The notes under the pieces were generated by a model that saw only the letters and a list, made by a program, of their open reading frames with translations, was not told the DNA's origin and made no database searches. From assembly GCA_019428955.1 (NCBI GenBank), contig JAHYJF010000125.1, positions 1 through 9,649 on the forward strand: a DNA stretch of 9,649 bases. The letters run 5' to 3'. Shown piece by piece: positions 1-6,416 of this stretch; position 1 is the stretch's first letter; every line of letters starts with the position of its first letter. Both the position numbers and the translations under genes were made by a program. The stretch comes from Burkholderiaceae bacterium. Lineage in GTDB: Bacteria; Pseudomonadota; Gammaproteobacteria; Burkholderiales; Burkholderiaceae_E.

Positions 1-435
1 AATCACCCACAGGCTCTGCGAGGTGAGGCTGGCGCCCAGGAAAGCGATCGGCTGGTCACCGGAGAACGCCGGCAAAGCGTGGAGGTTCTTGTCCCAGACC
101 AGCGAGGCCAGCCCCCGCAGCAGTATCGAGGCGCCAATCGTGATGATGATCAGCGTGATCACCGATGCGCCCCGCGCCGAGTCCACCGCGATCTTCTCGA
201 GAATCACGCCGACCAGCACGCCGGCAGCGATCGCCAGCGGGATCGCCAGCGGCAGCGGCACACCGAGCGCCACCAGCGAAACGGCGCTCATGCCCCCGAT
301 CATCACGAACTCGCCCTGCGCGAAGTTGATCACATGGCTGGCGTTGAAGATGATCGTGAACCCGAGCGCCACCAACGCGTAAATCGAGCCGACCGTAAGA
401 CCGCTGAGCAGGTACTGAACCAGTGCGGCGCTCAT
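1..435 (-). CDS. livH: Branched-chain amino acid-type ABC transporter permease LivH (5' part; runs off left edge)
   Basis: This is the first 145 codons of an inner-membrane permease of the LivH family (HAAT ABC importers), which moves branched-chain amino acids or related carboxylates received from a periplasmic binding protein. The N-terminus matches the family closely: the first helix (about residues 9-29) carries GSIYALVALGFTIIFNASH, followed by VINFAQGEFVMIGG and further hydrophobic segments at about 55-80 and 90-112. The family is normally near 290-300 residues, so roughly half is present and the frame is open to the window edge. The ATG at 435-433 has an AGGAAGA ribosome-binding site (440-446). 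The gene lies 43 bp downstream of the binding-protein gene on the same strand, so they are probably cotranscribed. The substrate cannot be decided from this fragment; in betaproteobacteria such systems also take up aromatic acids or amides. Confidence 0.93.
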   Translation of the reverse strand, partial: MSAALVQYLLSGLTVGSIYALVALGFTIIFNASHVINFAQGEFVMIGGMSAVSLVALGVPLPLAIPLAIAAGVLVGVILEKIAVDSARGASVITLIIITIGASILLRGLASLVWDKNLHALPAFSGDQPIAFLGASLTSQSLWVI

Positions 436-478
436 CGCGTCTTCCTATCGGCTCGATCGGGCGAACGCTCTACCGGCG

Positions 479-1633
479 CTACTTCGCCAGCTGCCAGCTG
501 CCGTTGCTCACCTCGAGCATCCGGAACGCGGTCAGGTCGAGGCCCATGTGATCAGTCGGCGACATGTTGACCACGCCCGCCGTGCCCATGTAGCCCTTGG
601 TGGCCTCGAGCGCGTCACGCACCTTGGCCTTGTCGGTGCCGCCGGCGCGCTTCATCGCGTCGACCATCATCATCAGGCCGTCATAGGCATGTCCGCCGAA
701 GGTCGACACGTCGCTCTTGAACTTCGCTTCGTAGTCGTGCTTGTAGTTGAACACCACCGCCTTCTGTGGATCGCTGGCTGGCAGCACATCGGCGATCAGC
801 AGCGCTGCTGCCGGGAGCCGTACGCCTTCGGCCGCGCCGCCGGCCAGAGAGATGAACTCCTTCGATGCCACGCCGTGCGACTGGTAGAGCGGAGCCGTGA
901 TCCCGAGCTGGCGATAGTTCTTGGTGACGATCGCCGGACCCTGGCCAAAACCGGCATTGAGCACAGCCTGGACACCGGCTGTGCCCTTGATCTTGGTCAA
1001 CTGGGCGGTCATGTCGGTGTCGCCCGCGCCGTACGATTCGTCGGCGACGATCGAAACGCCGTATTTGCCGGCAACTTTCAGGCACTCACCGCGCATCGAC
1101 TTGTCAAAACCGCCGGAACCCGAAATCAGCGCGGCCTTGGAGAACTTGCGGGCCTGCATGTCGGCAAAGATCTTCTCGCAGGCCATCCGGTCAGTGTGCG
1201 GCGTCTTGAAGACCCACTTCTTGACCGGCTCGGTTATCACGACCGCACCGGCCAGAGAGACGAACGGGATCTGCGCTTCCTCGACCAGCGGAACCACGGC
1301 CATTGTCGCGCCAGTGGTCGAACCACCAACGATCGCGTCGACCTTGTCCTGCTCGATCAGGCGTTTGGCGAAAGTGCGCGCCTTCTCGGCCGAACCGCCA
1401 TCGTCATAGCTGATCAACTCCAGCTTGCGTCCGTTGACTCCGCCAGCGGCGTTGATGCGCTCGACGTACATCTCGAGCGTCTTGTTTTCGGGATCCCCCA
1501 GGAATGAGGCGGGGCCAGTGATCGACAGGAAAGCCCCGATCTTGATCGGATCCCGCGCCTGAGCCGGAAGTGCAACGGACAGCGCCAGCGCAGCGCCGGC
1601 AACACATGCGCCAAGTTTAGAACGTGTGGTCAT
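479..1633 (-). CDS. Periplasmic substrate-binding protein of a branched-chain amino acid-type ABC transporter (LivJ/LivK-like)
   Basis: This is a 384-residue type I periplasmic binding protein (Peripla_BP_6 / LivK-like) that captures a substrate and delivers it to the LivH-containing permease encoded next. The mature part opens with the family signature DPIKIGAFLSITGPASFLGD, followed by ELISYDDGGSAEKA, VDAIVGGSTTGATMAVVPL and IPFVSLAGA, all typical of this fold. A Sec signal peptide occupies about residues 1-26: a basic N-region, an Ala/Leu-rich core, and AQA before the likely cleavage site. Cys10 sits too early for a convincing lipobox. I chose the ATG at 1633 over an upstream in-frame ATG at 1693 because it starts directly at the signal peptide and has a strong GGAGGG ribosome-binding site (1637-1642). 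Length is normal for the family. The ligand is not determined; leucine-type amino acids, amides or aromatic carboxylates are all possible. Confidence 0.93.
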   Translation of the reverse strand: MTTRSKLGACVAGAALALSVALPAQARDPIKIGAFLSITGPASFLGDPENKTLEMYVERINAAGGVNGRKLELISYDDGGSAEKARTFAKRLIEQDKVDAIVGGSTTGATMAVVPLVEEAQIPFVSLAGAVVITEPVKKWVFKTPHTDRMACEKIFADMQARKFSKAALISGSGGFDKSMRGECLKVAGKYGVSIVADESYGAGDTDMTAQLTKIKGTAGVQAVLNAGFGQGPAIVTKNYRQLGITAPLYQSHGVASKEFISLAGGAAEGVRLPAAALLIADVLPASDPQKAVVFNYKHDYEAKFKSDVSTFGGHAYDGLMMMVDAMKRAGGTDKAKVRDALEATKGYMGTAGVVNMSPTDHMGLDLTAFRMLEVSNGSWQLAK

Positions 1634-1636
1634 AGA

Positions 1637-1642
1637 CCCTCC
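1637..1642 (-). promoter_or_regulatory. Ribosome-binding site fixing the start of the binding-protein gene
   Basis: On the minus strand GGAGGG lies 3 nt before the ATG at 1633, close but within the usable range. It supports this start over the in-frame ATG at 1693, which lacks such a site and would place about 20 charged residues ahead of the signal peptide. Confidence 0.75.
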
Positions 1643-1728
1643 ATTTTTGTCTATATCTTTTGACAGGCGGCACGAAACCGACCCGATCTCCATTCCCGCG
1701 GCGGATACTTAGGTCTACCGCAGTTATT

Positions 1729-1750
1729 GGTAATATCGTACCCTAATACC
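1729..1750. promoter_or_regulatory. Operator-like imperfect dyad in the divergent intergenic region
   Basis: The arms GGTAATA (1729-1735) and TAATACC (1744-1750) are reverse complements with one mismatch, separated by 8 nt. Flanking A/T bases extend the symmetry weakly. The element sits between the divergent transporter and GNAT/Rrf2 genes in an otherwise GC-rich region and overlaps the proposed transporter promoter. This suggests a dimeric regulator site, possibly for the nearby Rrf2-family protein, but the assignment is inference. Confidence 0.4.
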
Positions 1751-1764
1751 TATTTCGTCGACAA
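1735..1764 (-). promoter_or_regulatory. Possible sigma-70 type promoter for the transporter operon
   Basis: Reading the minus strand, TTGTCG (1764-1759, 4 of 6 to the -35 consensus) is followed after 18 nt by TACGAT (1740-1735, 4 of 6 to the -10 consensus). Transcription would begin near 1728 and leave a leader of about 95 nt. The match is only moderate, but the element lies in the AT-rich part of the divergent region and overlaps the dyad at 1729-1750, the arrangement expected if a repressor controls it. Other placements are possible. Confidence 0.3.
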
Positions 1765-1797
1765 TGGGTTTCGGATGATCATGGGTTTCGGATGATC
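1764..1797. repeat. Perfect tandem duplication of a 17-bp unit spanning the GNAT start
   Basis: The unit ATGGGTTTCGGATGATC occurs twice without a gap, at 1764-1780 and 1781-1797. The second copy contains the ATG (1792) that opens the long GNAT reading frame. Each copy also encodes a four-residue mini-ORF (Met-Gly-Phe-Gly-stop) whose TGA overlaps the following ATG as ATGA. The exact identity of the copies suggests a recent slippage or duplication event. Confidence 0.9.
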
Positions 1798-2295
1798 GCC
1801 ACTAAATCAGCTTCCAGGCTGGCCACCGCTCCCGCGGAAGGAGGCGGCAATGGCGGAGCTGTCATCCAGGTGCGCTCGGCCACCCTGCAGGATCTCGGCC
1901 AAGTCATCGCGATCGATACCGAAGTGACCGGCATCGAGAAAGTCGACTATTGGTACGAACTATTCCACCGCTACGGCAGCCGGACCCTCAAGCAGCGCTT
2001 CTTCCTGGTCGCGGCCGACGGGTCCGAGATCGTCGGCTTCATCATCGGCGAGGTTCGCGACTGGGAATTCGGCTCTCCCCCCTGTGGCTGGGTGTTCGGT
2101 CTGAGCGTCAAGCCGTCGGCACGACTGGGGGGGGTAGCGACGTTGATGCTCGAAACCATCTGCGCGGGGTTTGCCCGCAGCGGCGTCAAGAAGGTGCGCA
2201 CCCTGCTGTCGCGCGACAACGGCCTGGTAATGTCGTTTTTTCGCAGCCAAGGTATGGTCGCGGCGCCGGTAATTGCCCTCGAACGGGACCTCTGA
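1792..2295 (+). CDS. GNAT-family N-acetyltransferase (start uncertain)
   Basis: A 167-codon frame encodes a GNAT (Acetyltransf_1) enzyme, which would transfer an acetyl group from acetyl-CoA to an amine. The fold is recognisable from about residue 25: IQVRSATLQDLGQVIAID (beta1/alpha1), FFLVAADGSEIVGFIIGEV (beta2-beta3), then WVFGLSVKPSARLGGVATLMLETI, where R-L-G-G-V-A fits the Q/R-x-x-G-x-G/A acetyl-CoA pyrophosphate loop. The segment after it (SRDNGLVMSFFRSQGM) matches the usual N-x-x-A-x-x-F-Y-x-x-x-G-F region. The acceptor is unknown: an amino group of a small molecule or a protein lysine are both possible. Residues 1-24 are low complexity and do not resemble a GNAT beginning. The ATG at 1792 has no clear ribosome-binding site, whereas a perfect one precedes an out-of-frame ATG at 1850 (see findings). 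A run of eight G lies in the acetyl-CoA loop codons. It is probably cotranscribed with the Rrf2 gene 25 bp downstream and diverges from the transporter operon. Confidence 0.8.
   Translation: MIATKSASRLATAPAEGGGNGGAVIQVRSATLQDLGQVIAIDTEVTGIEKVDYWYELFHRYGSRTLKQRFFLVAADGSEIVGFIIGEVRDWEFGSPPCGWVFGLSVKPSARLGGVATLMLETICAGFARSGVKKVRTLLSRDNGLVMSFFRSQGMVAAPVIALERDL
1839..1844 (+). promoter_or_regulatory. Perfect AGGAGG ribosome-binding site inside the annotated GNAT 5' end
   Basis: AGGAGG is placed 5 nt before the ATG at 1850, an ideal arrangement. That ATG is out of frame with the GNAT domain and by itself gives only 25 codons (stop at 1925-1927). The site suggests that translation of the GNAT protein really begins here and that one base is missing just downstream. 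Confidence 0.6.
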
Positions 2296-2320
2296 GAAAC
2301 GACAGCTGGCGGATGGCCAC

Positions 2321-2758
2321 GTGAAACTGCAGAAATCCACGAGCATCGCGCTGTGCAGTGTCCTGGAAGCGGCGAGATATCCGTCCCGTCAGGTCTCGGC
2401 CTCCGAGATCGTCGCCAAGTACGGGGTTTCCGCCCACCACCTCGCCAAGGTCTTGCGCCAATTGAGCCGGTCGGGATTTGTCGAGTCGACCAGGGGCGCC
2501 GGCGGCGGTTACCGCTTCATCGGCAACACCAAGCGGCTGACACTATACGACGTGATCGAGGTCTTCGAGGACGTCACTGCCCGCTCGGCCGAGGGCGGCG
2601 ACAGCGAATATGGCACCGACGTTGGAATGGCGATCGCGCTGGTGCTGCGCGAAATCGACGAGACCTCGCGTGCGACCTTTCGCTCGATCACGATCAGTAC
2701 CATGCTCAAGATGATCGCCCGCGCCAAGAACCAGTCGGCGGCGCCGGCCAGGTCGTAG
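2321..2758 (+). CDS. Rrf2-family winged-helix transcriptional regulator
   Basis: A 145-residue Rrf2 (IscR/NsrR/CymR-like) DNA-binding protein. The start is taken as the GTG at 2321 because family members begin M-K/R-L: here (M)KLQKSTSIALCSVLEAAR. A longer reading from the ATG at 2273 would overlap the GNAT gene and add 16 residues not typical of the family. The winged helix spans about residues 25-68, with VSAHHLAKVLRQLSRSGFV as recognition helix and the hallmark wing RGAGGGYRF, followed by the dimerisation segment LTLYDVIEVFED. The only cysteine is Cys12; the three-cysteine iron-sulfur ligand cluster of IscR/NsrR is absent, so sensing is probably not through a canonical cluster. It lies 25 bp after the GNAT gene and diverges from the transporter operon, so it may repress that operon and itself; the signal is unknown. 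Confidence 0.9.
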   Translation: MKLQKSTSIALCSVLEAARYPSRQVSASEIVAKYGVSAHHLAKVLRQLSRSGFVESTRGAGGGYRFIGNTKRLTLYDVIEVFEDVTARSAEGGDSEYGTDVGMAIALVLREIDETSRATFRSITISTMLKMIARAKNQSAAPARS

Positions 2759-2771
2759 CGGCGCGGCGCCG
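2739..2771. terminator. GC-rich hairpin between convergent genes (terminator-like, no T-run)
   Basis: CGGCGCCG occurs at 2739-2746 and 2764-2771. Because it is its own reverse complement, the two copies can form an 8-bp stem around a 17-nt loop. It spans the stop codon of the Rrf2 gene and lies just before the end of the convergent ZIP gene. No U-tract follows on either strand, so a canonical intrinsic terminator is not shown; the structure could still slow polymerase or simply reflect GC-rich sequence. Confidence 0.25.
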
Positions 2772-2795
2772 GCTCTGCGAGCGCACTAACACGGT

Positions 2796-3572
2796 TCAGT
2801 GCCCGTGCAGGCTCGCGGTCACCACCACGCTGATTCCCACGCCGACGAAGAGCAGCAGCACCTGGATCAGCGATTCGCGCCGGCTGTCGCGCCGGTGCAG
2901 ATCGGGCACGATGTCGACCAACGCAATGTAGATGAAGCTCGCTGCGGCCAGCACCACGATATGCGGCAACCAGTCCGTGCTTTGCTTCAGCGTGAAATAA
3001 GCCATCACGCCACCTGCGACCGCGGCCACTACGGCGAGCACGGTGTAGGCGATGGCGCGGGCCCGGGAAAGTCCGGCGTTGATCAGCACTATGAAGTCGC
3101 CCAGCTTCTGCGGCACCTCATGCGCGGCGATCGCCAGCGCGGTCATCCAGCCCAGCCGGACGTCGACCATCATGGCCGCGGCGATCATCACGCCATCGGC
3201 CAGGTCGTGGATGCTGTCGCCCACCAGGATCATCAATCCTCCCGGGCCGGCGGCAGCGCGATCATGGCCGTGCCCGTGGTTGTGGCCGTCGCCCTCGTGG
3301 TGGTGGCTATGGCGCAGCACCGACGACTTCTCCAACAGGAAGAAGCCGATCAGGCCGAGCAGCATGGTCCTGGCCAGTACGTGAATATCGGCCTGCGACT
3401 CAAGCGCCTCCGGGATCAGGTGCAGGATTGCGGTCCCGAGCAGCAATCCCGCCGACAGGCTGACCATCTGGGAGAGGATCCTGGCGTGGAGCGCCCGCGA
3501 CAACCAGAGCACCGCCAGCACGCTGATGGCGCCGACGACAAGAGTGGCCGCGATGATGTTCAAGAGGGTCAT
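2796..3572 (-). CDS. ZIP-family divalent metal transporter
   Basis: A 258-residue inner-membrane ZIP transporter, likely importing Zn2+ or another divalent metal. About seven or eight hydrophobic segments are visible (roughly 3-24, 34-53, 66-82, 112-135, 143-165, 173-194, 203-221, 235-254). The metal site is recognisable: helix 4 has H122-D-x-x-D126-G (the family's H-N-x-x-D/E-G with Asp for Asn) and helix 5 has H151-E-V-P-x-x-x-G-D159, the HE-x-P-x-x-x-GD form of LIV-1-like members. A histidine-rich cytoplasmic loop (88-103, pattern HSHHHEGDGHNHGHGHD) lies between helices 3 and 4, as in many ZIP proteins, and probably buffers or senses metal. The ATG at 3572 has only a weak ribosome-binding site. 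The gene follows polA by 42 bp on the same strand and converges on the Rrf2 gene. Metal specificity is not readable from the sequence. Confidence 0.93.
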   Translation of the reverse strand: MTLLNIIAATLVVGAISVLAVLWLSRALHARILSQMVSLSAGLLLGTAILHLIPEALESQADIHVLARTMLLGLIGFFLLEKSSVLRHSHHHEGDGHNHGHGHDRAAAGPGGLMILVGDSIHDLADGVMIAAAMMVDVRLGWMTALAIAAHEVPQKLGDFIVLINAGLSRARAIAYTVLAVVAAVAGGVMAYFTLKQSTDWLPHIVVLAAASFIYIALVDIVPDLHRRDSRRESLIQVLLLFVGVGISVVVTASLHGH

Positions 3573-3614
3573 GCCAACGCTATTCGGGTGGGCGAAGCCA
3601 TGATCTTACGCGCG

Positions 3615-6416
3615 TCAATGGGCGCGTTCCCAATTCGGGCCGGCACCGGTGTCGACCACCAGGGGAACCAGCAGTTCTGCGACCTCGGCCATGAGTCGCG
3701 GCACTTCGCGCACCACGGTCTCGCGCTCGGCGTCCGGCACCTCGAGCACCAGTTCGTCGTGGACCTGCATGATCAGGCGGGTGCCGAGGCGTTCCTGTTC
3801 CAGCCAGCCCTGGACCGAGATCATCGCCAACTTGATCAGGTCGGCCGCCGTGCCCTGCATCGGCGCATTGATCGCGGCCCGCTCGGCGGCCTGGCGGCGC
3901 ACGCCGCTGCCGCTGCCGATCTCGGGGAGCCAGAGCCGGCGTCCGAAGACGGTCTCGACGTAGCCGTTGCGGGCGGCCTCGGCTCGGGTCTCGTCCATGA
4001 AGCGCTCGACCCCGGGATAGCGGGAAAAGTAGCGTTCGATGTAGTTCTTGGCCGCGTCGCGCTCGATGCCCAGGTTCCCCGCCAGTCCCCAGGTACTCAT
4101 CCCGTAGATCAGCCCGAAGTTGATGACCTTGGCAGTGCGCCGCTGCTCGGAGCTGACCTCGTCGGGGGTGACCCCGAAGATCTCCGCCGCGGTGGCGCGG
4201 TGCAAGTCACGGCCATCGGCGAAGGCCGACAGCAGCGCCGGATCGCGCGAGAGGTGGGCCATGATCCGCAGCTCGACCTGCGAGTAGTCACAGGACACGA
4301 TGCACGAGCCCGGCGGCGCCACGAACGCCGCGCGGATGCGCCGCCCCTCGGGCGTGCGCACCGGGATGTTCTGCAGGTTGGGGTCGGTCGACGAGAGCCG
4401 GCCGGTAACGGCGGTGGCCTGGGAATAATTGGTGTGGACGCGCCCGGTACGGGCATTGACCATGCGCGGCAACTTGTCGGTATAGGTGCTCTTCAACTTG
4501 GCGACGGTGCGGTACTCGAGCACGATACGCGGCAGCGGGTAATCCTCGGCGAGCTTGGTGAGCACGTCCTCGTCGGTCGACGGCGCACCCCCGGCAGTCT
4601 TCTTGATCACCGGCAGCCCCAGGCGCCCAAACAGCAGCTCACCGAGTTGCTTGGGGGAACTGAGCAGGAACGGTTGTCCGGCCGCCTCGTGGGCCTTGGC
4701 CTCGAGCTGGTGCATGGTCGCGCCGAGCGCGGCCGACTGACGCTGCAACTCTGCGCAGTCGATCAACACGCCGTTGCGCTCCACGCGCTGGAGCACCTTC
4801 GAGGTGGGCAGCTCGATCTCGCGGTAGATGCGCTCGAGCCCGGCATCGGCGTCGATCTGGGGGTATAGCTTGCGGTGCAGTTCGAGGGTGACTTCGGCAT
4901 CCTCGGCGGCGTAGGGCAGCGCCTGCTCGAGCGCAACCTGATCAAAACCGATCTGGCGCGCGCCCTTGCCGGCGACCGCCTCGTAGGAAATGGTGGCGCG
5001 CCCGAGATGGCGCGCCGCCAGCGAGTCCAGGTCGTGGCTGCGGTGTGCCTCCAGCACGTAGCTCTGGAGCATGGTGTCGTGTGCGATCCCGGCCAGCCTG
5101 ACCCCGTGGTTCTCGAGCACATGGGAGTCGTACTTGATGTTCTGGCCCACCTTGGCGTGGTCCGGGCTCTCGAGCCAGGAGCGCAGGCGTCCCAGCACCT
5201 GATCGCGTCCCAACTGGCGGGGCGCTCCGGCGTAGTGGTGCGCCACTGGAACGTAGCAGGCCCGTCCGGGCGCGACCGCAAGCGAGAGTCCGACCAGCTC
5301 GGCGGTCATCGGGTCGAGGCTGGTGGTTTCGGTGTCGAAGGAACTGAGCTCGGCGCCTTCGACCAGCCGTGCCCAGCGCTCCAGACCCTCCTCGTCAAGG
5401 ACCAGCTCGTAGACGGGCTCCGGCGCCGCCTCGTCCCTGGCAGCCGCAGTGGTCGGCTCCTGGGCGGCGGGCTGCGCCTGCCTGGCGGGGTCCGCCACCC
5501 CTCGTTTGGAAGCGGCGGAGCGCTCCGGATCGTCCAGTTCGGCAAGCCAGGAGCGAAAGCCGCAGCGCTGGAACAATGCGCGCAACGCGACCGGATCTTC
5601 CGCTCCCAGCGTGAGGGTATCGCCGATCGTCGCGAGCTCGGAACCGAGTTCGCAGTCCATGCGCAGGGCCACCAGTTCGCGGGCGGTAGGCAGCCAGTCG
5701 AGCGCCGCGCGCAGGTTAGCGCCCACCACCCCGCCGATGTCCGCGGCATGAGCCACGATGCCATCGAGGCTGCCGTACTGGCTGATCCACTTGACCGCAG
5801 TCTTGGGTCCGACCTTGGACACCCCGGGGACGTTGTCGACCGAATCGCCGACCAGCGCCAGGTAGTCCACGATGCGCTCGGGCGGGACGCCGAATTTGCT
5901 GATCACGCCATCGCGGTCGAGCCACTCGGCCGGGACATTGCCGCGAGTCATGGTATTGACCAGCGTGATGTGCTCATCGACCAACTGCGCCAGATCCTTG
6001 TCGCCGGTCGAGATAACTGTTTCCAGCGCCTGGGCACTGGCGCGCTGCGCCAGCGTGCCGATCACATCGTCGGCCTCGACACCCTCGACCGCCAGCAACG
6101 GCCAGCCCAGCGCCCTCACCAGATCATGGATCACCGGGATCTGTCGTTGCAGGTCCTCGGGCATTTCGGCGCGGTTGGCCTTGTACTCGGCGTACATGGC
6201 GTTGCGGAAGGTTCCGCCCGGGGTGTCAAAGACCACTGCACCGTGCGTCGCGCCGCGGTTCAATTTGCGGTCATCACGCAGACGCCGTAGCATCGCCACG
6301 ACACCGTACACCGCGCCAGTGGGTTCGCCGGCATCGTTTCTGAAGTCTGGCAAGGCGTGGTACGCGCGGTAGAGGTAGCCAGATCCGTCAACCAGCAGGA
6401 GCGTTTCTTCCGTCAT
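3615..6416 (-). CDS. polA: DNA polymerase I
   Basis: A 933-residue DNA polymerase I, close to the 928 of E. coli, used for Okazaki-fragment maturation and repair synthesis. The 5'-3' nuclease domain (1 to about 290) has its acidic motifs: LLLVDGSGYLYRAYHAL, AVVFD, GVEADDVIGTLA, STGDKDLAQLV and GDSVDNVPGV. An Ala/Pro/Gln-rich linker follows (about 295-334). The 3'-5' proofreading domain keeps its metal ligands (D361 and E363 in FDTET, D430 in KYD, Y502 and D506 in YAAED), so proofreading is probably active. The polymerase domain has motif A (D710 in DYSQVELRIMAHLS), the O-helix RRTAKVINFGLIYG (K763, F767) and motif C HDE (886-888). The ATG at 6416 was chosen because it aligns with known N-termini; an upstream ATG at 6773 would add 119 residues that merely read antisense through the LOG gene. 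The ZIP gene follows 42 bp downstream. No obvious promoter is visible within the overlapping LOG 5' coding region. Confidence 0.98.
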   Translation of the reverse strand: MTEETLLLVDGSGYLYRAYHALPDFRNDAGEPTGAVYGVVAMLRRLRDDRKLNRGATHGAVVFDTPGGTFRNAMYAEYKANRAEMPEDLQRQIPVIHDLVRALGWPLLAVEGVEADDVIGTLAQRASAQALETVISTGDKDLAQLVDEHITLVNTMTRGNVPAEWLDRDGVISKFGVPPERIVDYLALVGDSVDNVPGVSKVGPKTAVKWISQYGSLDGIVAHAADIGGVVGANLRAALDWLPTARELVALRMDCELGSELATIGDTLTLGAEDPVALRALFQRCGFRSWLAELDDPERSAASKRGVADPARQAQPAAQEPTTAAARDEAAPEPVYELVLDEEGLERWARLVEGAELSSFDTETTSLDPMTAELVGLSLAVAPGRACYVPVAHHYAGAPRQLGRDQVLGRLRSWLESPDHAKVGQNIKYDSHVLENHGVRLAGIAHDTMLQSYVLEAHRSHDLDSLAARHLGRATISYEAVAGKGARQIGFDQVALEQALPYAAEDAEVTLELHRKLYPQIDADAGLERIYREIELPTSKVLQRVERNGVLIDCAELQRQSAALGATMHQLEAKAHEAAGQPFLLSSPKQLGELLFGRLGLPVIKKTAGGAPSTDEDVLTKLAEDYPLPRIVLEYRTVAKLKSTYTDKLPRMVNARTGRVHTNYSQATAVTGRLSSTDPNLQNIPVRTPEGRRIRAAFVAPPGSCIVSCDYSQVELRIMAHLSRDPALLSAFADGRDLHRATAAEIFGVTPDEVSSEQRRTAKVINFGLIYGMSTWGLAGNLGIERDAAKNYIERYFSRYPGVERFMDETRAEAARNGYVETVFGRRLWLPEIGSGSGVRRQAAERAAINAPMQGTAADLIKLAMISVQGWLEQERLGTRLIMQVHDELVLEVPDAERETVVREVPRLMAEVAELLVPLVVDTGAGPNWERAH

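Noticed and set aside
548..1507. Plus-strand open frame of 319 codons opposite the binding-protein gene
   Set aside because: Composition is typical of an antisense shadow and the minus strand encodes a clear signal-peptide-bearing binding protein.
1604..1633. Lipoprotein signal (Leu-Gly-Ala-Cys at residues 7-10) in the binding protein
   Set aside because: The Cys comes before the hydrophobic core, leaving no room for a signal peptide; AQA at 24-26 is a better signal peptidase I site.
1660..1688. Perfect TTGACA at 1660-1665 as a plus-strand promoter for the GNAT gene
   Set aside because: No acceptable -10 hexamer occurs 16-18 nt downstream; the sequence there is CCCGATCT.
1634..1693. Longer start (ATG at 1693) for the binding protein
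   Set aside because: It would put 20 charged residues before the signal peptide, while the ATG at 1633 has a strong ribosome-binding site.
2783..2802. Small inverted repeat GCACT/AGTGC at the end of the ZIP gene as a terminator
   Set aside because: The stem is only 5 bp with a 10-nt loop and no T-run on either strand.
2799..4868. Very long plus-strand open frame (689 codons) opposite the ZIP and polA genes
   Set aside because: It is antisense to two genes with clear conserved motifs; its product is rich in His, Arg, Gln and Asp without domain features, as expected for a shadow frame in high-GC DNA.
4875..6290. Plus-strand open frame of 471 codons opposite the 5' half of polA
   Set aside because: Same pattern of a GC-driven shadow; polA on the other strand has all catalytic motifs and no domain is visible here.
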